Source: Undibacterium sp.
Lineage (GTDB): Bacteria; Pseudomonadota; Gammaproteobacteria; Burkholderiales; Burkholderiaceae_D
Direction: 5' to 3'
Assembly (NCBI GenBank): GCA_019752975.1
Contig: JAIELM010000556.1
Span: 1-7,746, forward strand
Length of the DNA stretch: 7,746 nt
The translations under genes were made by a program, and so were the position numbers. Positions 1-6,138 of this stretch are shown one piece after another. Each line of letters opens with the position of its first letter. Position 1 is the stretch's first letter. The notes beneath the pieces are model-generated. The model had not been told where the DNA came from and made no database searches. It was given only the letters and a program-made list of their open reading frames with translations.

Positions 1-1
1 A

Positions 2-349
2 GCTATTTGGGTTGGGGACATTTTTAAACTGAATGCATCGGTCTTAGGAAAGGTAGATGCCATATACGATAGAGCGGCTTTGGTAGCACTGCCAGCGACG
101 ATGCGGGCGGACTATACAGCGCATCTGATCGCCATCACGCACGCCGCACCACAGTTGTTGATCACTTTTGAATATGATCAAAGCTGCATAGATGGGCCGC
201 CGTTTAGCCTCACTGGGCATGAGGTGGGAACACATTACCGACAGTTTTACCAAGTCCACAAATTATTTAGTAGCGAGGTTCAGGGTGGACTAAAGGGTAA
301 GGTGGCCGCAGATGAAACCGTGTGCTTGCTTACCCGCTCGCATGCTTAG
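2..349 (+). CDS. tpm: Thiopurine S-methyltransferase-like protein, 3' part only
   Basis: This is the C-terminal 115 residues of a SAM-dependent methyltransferase; the reading frame is open from base 2, so the start lies left of the window. Visible family signatures are GDIFKL followed by a spacer, then VDAIYDRAALVALP, then APQLLITFEYDQ and GPPFSLTGHEV, in the order seen in bacterial thiopurine methyltransferases. Family members are usually about 215-220 residues, so roughly half the gene is missing. The known activity is S-methylation of thiopurines, and in some bacteria of selenium or tellurium oxyanions, in the cytoplasm. The SAM-binding motif I would be upstream and cannot be checked. A TTG at 80 could be read as a start, but it falls inside the conserved YDRAALVALP motif and is not the true start. 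The gene ends at TAG, 34 bp before the convergent MAPEG gene. Family assignment is fairly sure; substrate is not. Confidence 0.85.
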   Translation, partial: AIWVGDIFKLNASVLGKVDAIYDRAALVALPATMRADYTAHLIAITHAAPQLLITFEYDQSCIDGPPFSLTGHEVGTHYRQFYQVHKLFSSEVQGGLKGKVAADETVCLLTRSHA

Positions 350-359
350 GCAATACAAT

Positions 360-384
360 ACCTAGCTAATCGCCATTTCTAGGT
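360..384. repeat. Short inverted repeat between convergent genes
   Basis: ACCTAG at 360-365 and CTAGGT at 379-384 form a 6-bp perfect inverted repeat with a 13-nt loop in the gap between the tpm-like stop and the MAPEG stop. It reaches the last base of the MAPEG stop codon. There is no GC-rich stem and no following T-run on either strand, so it is a poor intrinsic terminator. It may be chance. Confidence 0.25.
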
Positions 385-764
385 TAAGCACCAATCAGAA
401 AGAGCGCAATACTACAGGCAAAGCCGATAAACCACACCAACGAACGCAAACCACCGCGCCCATGTAAGTATAAAAAACCGTAGCAGACGCGGGCGATGAT
501 GTAAGCAATGGCAAGCGCGTCTATGCGTGCTTGTGCTGCATGCACGGCATGCGCAATCAAGACACCAGCAATAAAGGCACTGTTAGATTCAAAGGAATTT
601 AAATGTGCACCCAAGGCACGTTTTGCCATCCCTTCCGCGTCATCAAAAAACTGCCGTGGCGAGTGGTCATTATTGCGTAGCTTTCCCTGTTTAGCGCTAG
701 CAATGCTGAACCAAACATAGGGAAGCATTACCGCGATGAGTACACACCAGTATGCGATCGTCAT
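384..764 (-). CDS. MAPEG family membrane protein
   Basis: A 126-residue integral membrane protein of the MAPEG superfamily (membrane-associated proteins in eicosanoid and glutathione metabolism). Four hydrophobic helices are visible at about residues 3-23, 61-80, 82-101 and 106-125. The family pattern is clear: the SPRQFF segment after helix 1, then AKRALGAHLNSFES (about 47-60) entering helix 2, and ARVCYGFLYLHGRGGLRSLVWF (about 91-112). The length is normal for the small bacterial branch. Eukaryotic relatives use glutathione, but the bacterial proteins of this type are mostly uncharacterised, so no reaction is assigned. The start at 764 gives a standard helix 1; it has only a weak purine stretch upstream (TTGGATAAAAT) and no clear AGGAG. 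A promoter-like pair lies about 30-60 bp upstream. The gene converges with the tpm-like gene. Confidence 0.85.
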   Translation of the reverse strand: MTIAYWCVLIAVMLPYVWFSIASAKQGKLRNNDHSPRQFFDDAEGMAKRALGAHLNSFESNSAFIAGVLIAHAVHAAQARIDALAIAYIIARVCYGFLYLHGRGGLRSLVWFIGFACSIALFLIGA

Positions 765-795
765 ATTTTATCCAAGAGAGAATGGTAGTTGAAGC

Positions 796-824
796 AGTGT
801 ACTGTTGAATGGCGTCTCGATCAA
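796..824 (-). promoter_or_regulatory. Candidate sigma70 promoter for the MAPEG gene
   Basis: On the minus strand TTGATC (819-824) and TACACT (796-801) are separated by exactly 17 nt. Each matches its consensus hexamer (TTGACA, TATAAT) at four of six positions. Transcription would start near 789, giving a leader of about 25 nt before the ATG at 764. It is the best spaced pair in this gap, but each box is only a partial match. Confidence 0.35.
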
Positions 825-948
825 GCTAGTCTCTTTACTGCACCACAGCAGCACCGTGTTTGGTTTAAAAAAAAAATAGCTGACTCTGTTACGGGATTTG
901 ATTATGATACAAATCAATCAGCGTGGCTTACATGCTTGATGCCTTGAG

Positions 949-1311
949 ATGGTAGGTAAGCTAGCCAACACATCCTCACTTAATGAAGATGCTTTGACTG
1001 AGGTCTTTTTAATTGGTTTTTCCCATTATGTGACACTTGGCCTTTAGTCCAAGCTAACCGGAGGCGTTAAAGCCAGTTCGGCTTACGCCACTTAAAGCTG
1101 GCAGCGTATTGCAGCAATATCTCGTGAGAATGATTTGCCCACTCAGCGACAAATCGAAATTTCCTGGAATCGTCCTTCTTCAGCTCTTGAGTGGGTTAAG
1201 GAAAAAAACTTCACGAGACGAGTAAATTTAGTGAGTTTAGTGAGCCTTCTTTCAGCTTATTTCAAAATTATTTGGCATTTAATATCGTCCAATCTTTGGT
1301 TTCTTGGTTGA
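949..1311 (+). pseudogene. Possible decayed small gene, unidentified
   Basis: The 503-bp gap between the MAPEG and kinase genes has no intact gene, but one plus-strand frame reads like broken coding sequence. From ATG 949 it gives MVGKLANTSSLNEDALTEVF and continues to a stop at 1045-1047. It then runs on in the same frame to a second stop at 1093-1095 and stays open to 1309-1311. The last piece includes SWQRIAAISRENDLPTQRQI and WNRPSSALEWVKEKNF, a composition typical of a soluble protein. Its 3' end overlaps the last 44 bases of the kinase gene on the other strand. No good ribosome binding site and no recognised family. It may be a degenerated accessory gene or a chance open frame. Confidence 0.2.
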
Positions 1312-3724
1312 AAAAACCGCATTCGCTCATGGCTTTCGCGAAGCTGCCATTTTCCACTAGCTTTTTTAACTCCGGGAAAACTTGTTCAGTAATCCAAAGA
1401 CCGTGTTTATTTTTGTTCGCAGCGAAGTGACGTGATCCACATAATGAGAGTTTGATGTTCGGGATAGGCACAAGCTTGCATCCTTCGACTTCTATTTGTA
1501 AGTCATCACCGTTTGGAAATGGTGCTAGTAGGGCGTCCACTTCGCCACTGCTTACCATGTAGACCATCTGACGCCAAGTTTTTATATCTACACATTGGTT
1601 GTTTCCCAGATTGTGGAGCGTGTTCCAGTCTGCGCTCCAGTCACGATTAGAGACTATGCGTAACAGGCTAAAGTCTTGTAAGTTTTTGCAGGACAGAGCG
1701 AGGACATTGTTGGCGCGAGAGTAGATACCTACCTGAGATTGTCCCTCTTGGATGATGTCGCTAGAAATGTTGATTTCGGCCTGATATGGTTCAAGATCAC
1801 TTGCCCACGAAGTGGTAGCAAGTGCGTCTAAGACGCCAGATCTGAGTTGTTCAATTCCCGCCGCGTAACTGTCGACGGGATGCATGTTGAGTGCGACGTT
1901 AGGTAAAATGGCTTTTGTGGTTCGTATGAAGAGTGCTAGCTCCACCACGTCACGTCGGCTATGTGGACCGGAAAATGTGGTGATATCTTCGATTGCTCTC
2001 TCGCCTAAGAACAATGCATAGTCATCAAGAACGTCGTTTGGGGCGCCTAGGTTGAGGCTATTTTCATCGGCGCTTGGTGCGACTAGCGGTAGTAGCATGC
2101 GGATAGTGGTTCCTTGGCCTAGTGTGGAATTGATTTCTATTTTTCCGCCGAACACTTTTGTTACCACATTGTGTGCTAGGTGCATGCCCAAACCGCTACC
2201 ACCTCGGCCTAATTTGGTGGTGAAAAACGGTTCAAAAACGCGACGTAAGATGTGTGCTGGAATACCATTGCCATCATCCGAAAAAACAATTTCAATAGTA
2301 TGGTCGCTCAGCTCGGCGGCAGTTAAACGCATATGCCCCTGCGCGATATCTTCAAACGCATGAAGCAGGGCATTATTGACGAAGTTCATGAAGATCTGAC
2401 TCAAGGCCCCGGGGAAACCATTGAGGGCGATGCTTGGTGGAATGATGATGTCGAGCGTGTGCTTGGTTTGTCGTATCGTCGGTGCCATCGCCAATGCGGT
2501 GTCTTCGGCGACATCGGCTAGATTGAAAATTCTTCTTTGTTCAGAATGTTGGTCGGCAGAGATCTGTTTGAAACTACTAATGAGCACTGCGGCACGCTCT
2601 AGATTTTTTTGTAGTATGGAAGTGCCGCTACGTGCATCGAGTAAAAAGTCGCCGAGTATTTTTTTGGTCAGTTTTCCGTCGGAAGCTAATTCTAGGGTGG
2701 TGATCATATCCGATAGGGTACTACTGACCAAAACCGCGTTGCCGATAGGCGTATTTAGTTCATGAGCAATCCCAGATACCAAGGATCCCAGCGCGGCGTT
2801 TTTTTCAATCTGCACCAGTTCTTGGCGGGTTCCTTCAAGGTTTTGTAAGGTGTCGATAAGACGTGAGTTGCTGGCAGCAAGCGCACGGGTTCTCTCCTCC
2901 ACGTTGGTTTCTAATACTTCATTGGCCAAGCGAAGCTGATTTCTAAAAAAATCTGCTTGGCGTAGTTCTTGTCGTGTCTGTAGTGATTCCAAGAAGAGAT
3001 AGGCAAGGATGGCGACAATCCAAACAAAGATAATGCCTAAACGAAAATTGGCCGCAGAAATCCATGGGCCTATCAACTCCGCGGATTCTAATTGTATTTT
3101 GTGTAGGCCGGGTGTGGCTAGCCCACTGGTGACAAAACTAATGGCGGTAACATGATCGAGTTCCGGTCCCATATGTTCTATGGTGCTGGGATGTTCTTGT
3201 ACCCACCATGAAGCGACCATGAATTGACTGAGTTTGAGTTCAACAGTGCTCGCTTCGGCATTCGGGTCGTAGACGATTTCGTGAGGTTTAAGTGTGGTAC
3301 TTTCTGCCTCCGAGGAATAGGCTGGATTGTAGTTGCGTATGAAGACCCGAACTGGATGACTTTTCTCTGGGCCCTCACTGCGCAAGCGTAAGCGTAGGCG
3401 CTCAAATTTCGTCAGATCGACACCTTGATTATCTGCGCTAAGGCGATAAGTCATTTCGCAAAAAGGCCATTGGTAACCACTGTTTATTTGGCAGATTAAT
3501 TGGGCGCCTTTTTTATCCTTATTGAGTGAGGCGATACTTTTCCCACCTTCACTACTATCATCAACAACCGAGACAAATGTGGTGGCCGCAGTATCGAAAC
3601 GCCAGTTGATGGTCATCCAGTGCGCGTGAGCATAAAGGCTCAACAGGGTGAGAATCACCAAGATAAGCAATAGTCGATTGAACGCTCTATTTAGCATGAG
3701 GGCGCAAAAAACATCAAAAAACAT
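1268..3724 (-). CDS. Sensor histidine kinase with C-terminal substrate-binding-like domain
   Basis: An 818-residue inner-membrane sensor kinase. Residues 12-34 form a signal anchor. Residues 35-225 are extracytoplasmic and beta-rich, with GVDLTKFERLRLRLR, VRVFIRNYNPAYSSEAES and FMVASWW; they resemble the carbohydrate-binding/CIA30-like sensory domains of some proteobacterial signalling proteins. A second helix spans about 229-248, then a coiled coil (250-308). The core is complete: H-box GIAHELNTPIGN with phospho-acceptor His321, N-box FMNFVNNALLHAF (N447, N451), G1 DDGNGIP (484-489), F-box FEPFF (497-501) and G2 GRGGSGLGM (506-514). Residues about 560-818 resemble a type-II periplasmic binding protein (LRSGVLDALATTSW, MVYMVSSGEVDALLAPF, GFFN near the end). 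No membrane helix precedes this tail, so it is predicted cytoplasmic, which is unusual. No receiver domain and no adjacent regulator are present. The start is uncertain: neither Met1 nor Met10 has a Shine-Dalgarno sequence, and Met10 still leaves a good anchor. Confidence 0.9.
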   Translation of the reverse strand: MFFDVFCALMLNRAFNRLLLILVILTLLSLYAHAHWMTINWRFDTAATTFVSVVDDSSEGGKSIASLNKDKKGAQLICQINSGYQWPFCEMTYRLSADNQGVDLTKFERLRLRLRSEGPEKSHPVRVFIRNYNPAYSSEAESTTLKPHEIVYDPNAEASTVELKLSQFMVASWWVQEHPSTIEHMGPELDHVTAISFVTSGLATPGLHKIQLESAELIGPWISAANFRLGIIFVWIVAILAYLFLESLQTRQELRQADFFRNQLRLANEVLETNVEERTRALAASNSRLIDTLQNLEGTRQELVQIEKNAALGSLVSGIAHELNTPIGNAVLVSSTLSDMITTLELASDGKLTKKILGDFLLDARSGTSILQKNLERAAVLISSFKQISADQHSEQRRIFNLADVAEDTALAMAPTIRQTKHTLDIIIPPSIALNGFPGALSQIFMNFVNNALLHAFEDIAQGHMRLTAAELSDHTIEIVFSDDGNGIPAHILRRVFEPFFTTKLGRGGSGLGMHLAHNVVTKVFGGKIEINSTLGQGTTIRMLLPLVAPSADENSLNLGAPNDVLDDYALFLGERAIEDITTFSGPHSRRDVVELALFIRTTKAILPNVALNMHPVDSYAAGIEQLRSGVLDALATTSWASDLEPYQAEINISSDIIQEGQSQVGIYSRANNVLALSCKNLQDFSLLRIVSNRDWSADWNTLHNLGNNQCVDIKTWRQMVYMVSSGEVDALLAPFPNGDDLQIEVEGCKLVPIPNIKLSLCGSRHFAANKNKHGLWITEQVFPELKKLVENGSFAKAMSECGFFNQETKDWTILNAK

Positions 3725-3865
3725 TTTAAAAAAAGGAAGGCGTATTTCATTTTACTCGAATTCGCCTGCTTTTCTAGGGCTAGTTTTAATGAGGCGACAA
3801 AACCACAATCAAACCTCGAAATAGAGACATCGATGGCTACATTACTTTGATTTGCAAGACCCTAT

Positions 3866-3903
3866 AGTGCTTGATTCAGTGCTTGATTCAGTGCCTGATT
3901 CAG
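3866..3903. repeat. Three tandem copies of a 12-bp unit
   Basis: AGTGCTTGATTC occurs at 3866-3877 and 3878-3889, and AGTGCCTGATTC at 3890-3901, followed by AG. The copies are head to tail with a single T-to-C change in the third. The unit ends with GATTCAG when read across junctions. It sits about 140-180 bp upstream of the kinase start. It could be a slippage-generated microsatellite or an array of binding sites for a regulator. Confidence 0.85.
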
Positions 3904-3970
3904 AGCGACGTTCCCATCTTATCCGCAACAGTATTTGCAGCTTTTCGCGATGAGCTTCACAAGCAAAAAA

Positions 3971-4021
3971 ATTTGGTGGAGCGGTAATTGTCAACATCCA
4001 TTCTAGCGACAATTACTGCTC
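3971..4021 (-). terminator. Candidate terminator after the porin/PstS-like operon
   Basis: Arms at 3979-3992 and 4008-4021 form a 14-bp stem with a 15-nt loop. One position is a G-T pair on the plus strand and an A-C mismatch on the minus strand. On the minus strand the stem is followed, after about six bases, by AAATTTTTTT, which fits an intrinsic terminator for the operon ending at 4187. Against this, the stem is AT-rich, the T-run is offset, and the gap from the stop codon is about 165 nt. The palindrome itself is certain; its role is not. Confidence 0.4.
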
Positions 4022-4049
4022 GCCAGCCATGTATCGATAATTCTGGCGA
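4020..4049. repeat. Inverted repeat, 7-bp arms
   Basis: TCGCCAG at 4020-4026 pairs with CTGGCGA at 4043-4049, leaving a 16-nt loop. It touches the right arm of the neighbouring 14-bp palindrome, so the two stems compete for the bases at the junction. TTCTAGCGACA (4001-4011) and TTCTGGCGACA (4041-4051) are also near-identical direct repeats 40 bp apart. Confidence 0.5.
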
Positions 4050-4079
4050 CATCGGTTCGATCAAATAAACCACACCGTT

Positions 4080-4096
4080 CCGCATCCACTATGCGG
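4080..4096. repeat. Inverted repeat CCGCAT-N5-ATGCGG
   Basis: A perfect 6-bp stem (4080-4085 with 4091-4096) and a 5-nt loop make a compact, stable hairpin. No T-run follows on either strand. It lies about 90 bp downstream of the PstS-like stop codon, where it could protect the 3' end of the message or serve as a protein-binding palindrome. Confidence 0.5.
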
Positions 4097-4115
4097 CTGG
4101 ACAAGCATGACTTGC

Positions 4116-4144
4116 CAACCGCCAAGCGGAGTGCTTATCGGTTG
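4116..4144. repeat. Nested inverted repeats near the PstS-like gene end
   Basis: CAACCG (4116-4121) pairs with CGGTTG (4139-4144). An alternative small hairpin, CCGC (4119-4122) with GCGG (4126-4129), shares the left arm. The two forms exclude each other. It is the closest hairpin to the PstS-like stop, about 43 bp downstream of it on the minus strand, but it lacks a T-run. Confidence 0.4.
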
Positions 4145-4186
4145 ACAGAAAATCTGGCTTGAATCTAGCAATCAGAAATGACAAGC

Positions 4187-4627
4187 TCAATGTTTCAGGA
4201 CTTTGACGGTCTTATTCACTTTAGCGGAATCCATATAGGCAATCGCGCCGGGCGTGCTAGCAACAAACTTCAAAATGTCATCATCACTGCCCAGCTCTTT
4301 TGGTGGTTTTGCTCCGCCGGTAAAAATTTGACGTGCCCATTGTGCCTTGAGTTGCGAAGGATTTTTCTTGAGTAATTTGTTGCCGAATTCTTCTCTTGTA
4401 GCGCCTTCTTTTTGATCAATCGGAATCGCTTCAGAACCATTGGAAAAAGTCTTGGTCTGGCCTAAGAAAATTTTTGCGATTTGTTCTTCATCGATGCTAG
4501 CGGTGTTGGCTGGATTGACGATTACCACGACATCGCCAGCGAGCGCGCTAGCGCTCATCATGAGCGAAAGGATAAATCCAAGTACGGTGGCGCGACGACG
4601 TAAAACTCCTTGAATTGGACGTGACAT
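4187..4627 (-). CDS. Small PstS-like periplasmic substrate-binding protein
   Basis: A 146-residue secreted protein. The signal peptide has a basic start (residues 8-12 include three Arg), a hydrophobic core, and likely cleavage after ASALA at residue 30. The mature part shows the fold pattern of short PstS-like binding proteins: VVIVNPAN, then IDEEQIAKIFLGQTKTFSNG, AIPIDQKEGATREEF, LKAQWARQIFTGG and a closing STPGAIAYMD. It lacks the extended phosphate loop of classical PstS and is less than half its length. Such short proteins usually occur without ABC permease or ATPase genes, and none is seen here, so phosphate uptake is not claimed. The start at 4627 is chosen because AAGGAG lies 7 nt upstream and the signal peptide begins there. 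The frame is open to an ATG at 4696, but that start would add 23 residues overlapping the porin gene. It follows the porin gene after 13 bp, so co-translation is likely. Confidence 0.85.
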   Translation of the reverse strand: MSRPIQGVLRRRATVLGFILSLMMSASALAGDVVVIVNPANTASIDEEQIAKIFLGQTKTFSNGSEAIPIDQKEGATREEFGNKLLKKNPSQLKAQWARQIFTGGAKPPKELGSDDDILKFVASTPGAIAYMDSAKVNKTVKVLKH

Positions 4628-4634
4628 GGCGACG

Positions 4635-4640
4635 CTCCTT
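4635..4640 (-). promoter_or_regulatory. Ribosome binding site coupling porin and PstS-like genes
   Basis: On the minus strand the porin stop TAA (4643-4641) is followed immediately by AAGGAG, then 7 nt, then the ATG at 4627. A ribosome finishing the porin would stop directly on this site. It fixes the PstS-like start at 4627 rather than the upstream ATG at 4696. Confidence 0.8.
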
Positions 4641-5789
4641 TTAGAATGTAAAGTCATAAGAGACAGTCGCCAATTTACGCGTATTGTCCGTACCATTCAA
4701 AAAATCCCAACGGCTGCGATCTAACTGAAATTTGAGAAAGCTACTATCCGTCAGTTGATAGCGCAGCGTTAGTGCGATATTGCGATCGACTTCTATCCCA
4801 GTACCAAGCGCGTCAAAAGAGTTGAATCGGCTTATGGTGAGCATCGGTAAAATTTTACCAAAGCGATAGCCCACACCGATTAAATTGCCAGTATATCTGC
4901 CACGTATTGAGGTTTCAATTTTGGAAATTTCACTACGTACTATCAGATCGTCTTTGTCGACATTAATCGACAACGAACTATAGGTTTGGGGCGAATATTT
5001 TCCGAACGTGATGGGGTCTGGTGAAAACTGTTCCAAGCCATTCGGACCCAAACGTAAGCGTCGTTGTTTTGATTTATTTACCGCGCCACGCACAGTGAAC
5101 CAATCACGATTGAGCTCCACATCAAAGCCATACATGTTCTCCCATTCGACATCGACACGCGAGGGGTCATTGAGTTTGGCGATCGGTACTTCTTTATAAT
5201 GTTCTTTGCCGACATAGACGCTGGACTTCACTGCCCAGCCGCCAATGTCATCGCGAAAAGTCAGGTTGGCGCCGTTGTAATTCACCACTGGCCAGCCATA
5301 CACATCGGGTGGAACGCGGGTCCAGTTATAGGCAAAGGCGACGTCCTGGAAGTCGGAGTAAAAGAATAGGGGCAAGCGCTTGCGTCCAACTTGCACGGTC
5401 CATTTTGGGCTGAGGTTATAGGTAAAAAAAGCCCATTCAATACCAAACTCGGCGTCTCCGGCCGCATGCCTTGCCATTAGTTGACCGGTGAATGAAAAAT
5501 CATCGGTGAAAGATGCGGTACCCTGCAAACCAAAACGTGATTCCGGTGCGATGGTCCAGCGAGATTCATACACACTTCCATGAGAATAGTCGGCGATGTA
5601 GCAGGGGCATTTCCATTTGCTATTATCAGGAAAGCCTACCTCTAAACCGGTCGCGCTAAACACTTTTCCCGCGGTTACATTGCCGAAGCCGGAATAGGTG
5701 AAATCAACTGCCTGACTGATACCACAGACACTAAAAAAAATCAGAGCAATACAAATTCGACTCATGAAACTCAGTGTAAACATAGCCAT
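4641..5789 (-). CDS. Porin-like outer-membrane beta-barrel protein
   Basis: A 382-residue protein with a Sec signal peptide (hydrophobic core about 12-24, likely cleavage after SQA at residue 27). The mature chain alternates polar and hydrophobic residues as in beta-barrel strands and ends YDFTF, the terminal-Phe signature recognised by the BAM machinery. The VQVGRKRLPLFFYSDFQDV and RVPPDVYGWPVVNYNGAN segments (about 132-174) match a pattern common in uncharacterised proteobacterial porins. It should form a passive diffusion channel; the substrate is unknown. Cys61 and Cys63 form a CPC motif in the N-terminal quarter, uncommon in porins. GAGGAGGA ends 7 nt before the ATG at 5789, which decides between Met1, Met3 and Met9. 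It is first in an apparent operon with the PstS-like gene. A TATACT box lies about 50 bp upstream; no PHO box was seen. Confidence 0.85.
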   Translation of the reverse strand: MAMFTLSFMSRICIALIFFSVCGISQAVDFTYSGFGNVTAGKVFSATGLEVGFPDNSKWKCPCYIADYSHGSVYESRWTIAPESRFGLQGTASFTDDFSFTGQLMARHAAGDAEFGIEWAFFTYNLSPKWTVQVGRKRLPLFFYSDFQDVAFAYNWTRVPPDVYGWPVVNYNGANLTFRDDIGGWAVKSSVYVGKEHYKEVPIAKLNDPSRVDVEWENMYGFDVELNRDWFTVRGAVNKSKQRRLRLGPNGLEQFSPDPITFGKYSPQTYSSLSINVDKDDLIVRSEISKIETSIRGRYTGNLIGVGYRFGKILPMLTISRFNSFDALGTGIEVDRNIALTLRYQLTDSSFLKFQLDRSRWDFLNGTDNTRKLATVSYDFTF

Positions 5790-5840
5790 TTTCTGTCCTC
5801 CTCAATATGAACTAGCGGCATCAAGACGATGCATGAATTG

Positions 5841-5846
5841 AGTATA
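5841..5846 (-). promoter_or_regulatory. Candidate -10 box of the porin operon
   Basis: TATACT on the minus strand matches the sigma70 -10 consensus at five of six positions and would start transcription near 5834, giving a leader of about 45 nt. The expected -35 position has no good TTGACA match, so the promoter would be weak or activator-dependent. Confidence 0.3.
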
Positions 5847-6138
5847 GGCGTGGGCGATCAAAACTCGATTGAATCTTGCCAATTGAAAATCGCCTTATCG
5901 TGAACTGGTGCGGAAAAGCAACGTTTTATTGACTTTACACCCAGATTTTCCATTGGGATTTGAGCTGCTGGCGGATAAATTTTTCGAGGTATTTTTTGCG
6001 TGAATGAGGCGCCAAGAGTGAGCGATTGGAAACCAAGAACGGGGAGAAGGGCTGAAAATGCGTCGCCGGTACTCAAATAGCGTAGAAGTCGCGCTCAATG
6101 GAAAATCTGAGGTTATTATTCAGCCCTCTATGTAAGCC

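Larger units (their letters stand above)
3725..4186. other. 462-bp gene-free region rich in repeats and hairpins
   Basis: No convincing coding sequence lies between the kinase start and the end of the PstS-like gene. The part near the kinase has an AT-rich TAAAAT box (minus strand, about 25 bp upstream of the ATG), without a good partner at -35. The middle holds three tandem 12-bp units, and 3979-4144 contains four successive inverted repeats. The arrangement suggests a transcriptional boundary between the porin operon and the kinase gene, and possibly a structured RNA. A 65-residue plus-strand frame starting at 4178 is antisense to the PstS-like gene and is not considered real. Confidence 0.5.

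Noticed and set aside
44..259. Minus-strand 71-codon frame over the tpm-like gene
   Set aside because: It is antisense to clear methyltransferase motifs and has no protein-like features.
867..876. A run of ten A (T on the minus strand) upstream of the MAPEG gene
   Set aside because: No hairpin precedes it on either strand and it is too far from the candidate promoter to act as an UP element.
1180..1267. Possible terminator after the kinase gene
   Set aside because: A T-run exists on the minus strand but only 3-4 bp of pairing precedes it, not enough for an intrinsic terminator.
2052..2765. Three plus-strand frames of 62-114 codons inside the kinase gene
   Set aside because: They are antisense to the conserved HisKA/HATPase coding sequence, which explains their openness.
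3178..3405. Minus-strand 75-codon frame inside the kinase gene
   Set aside because: It is an alternative frame of the kinase sensory domain with no ribosome binding site or recognisable domain.
3725..4186. CRISPR array suggested by the short tandem repeats
   Set aside because: The units are 12 bp with no spacers between them and no cas genes are present.
4178..4375. Plus-strand 65-codon frame opposite the PstS-like gene
   Set aside because: It is antisense to a gene with a signal peptide, strong ribosome binding site and family motifs.
5858..6098. Two overlapping minus-strand frames of 72 and 67 codons upstream of the porin gene
   Set aside because: They overlap each other in different frames, lack ribosome binding sites, and show no protein-family pattern; the area is better read as a regulatory spacer.
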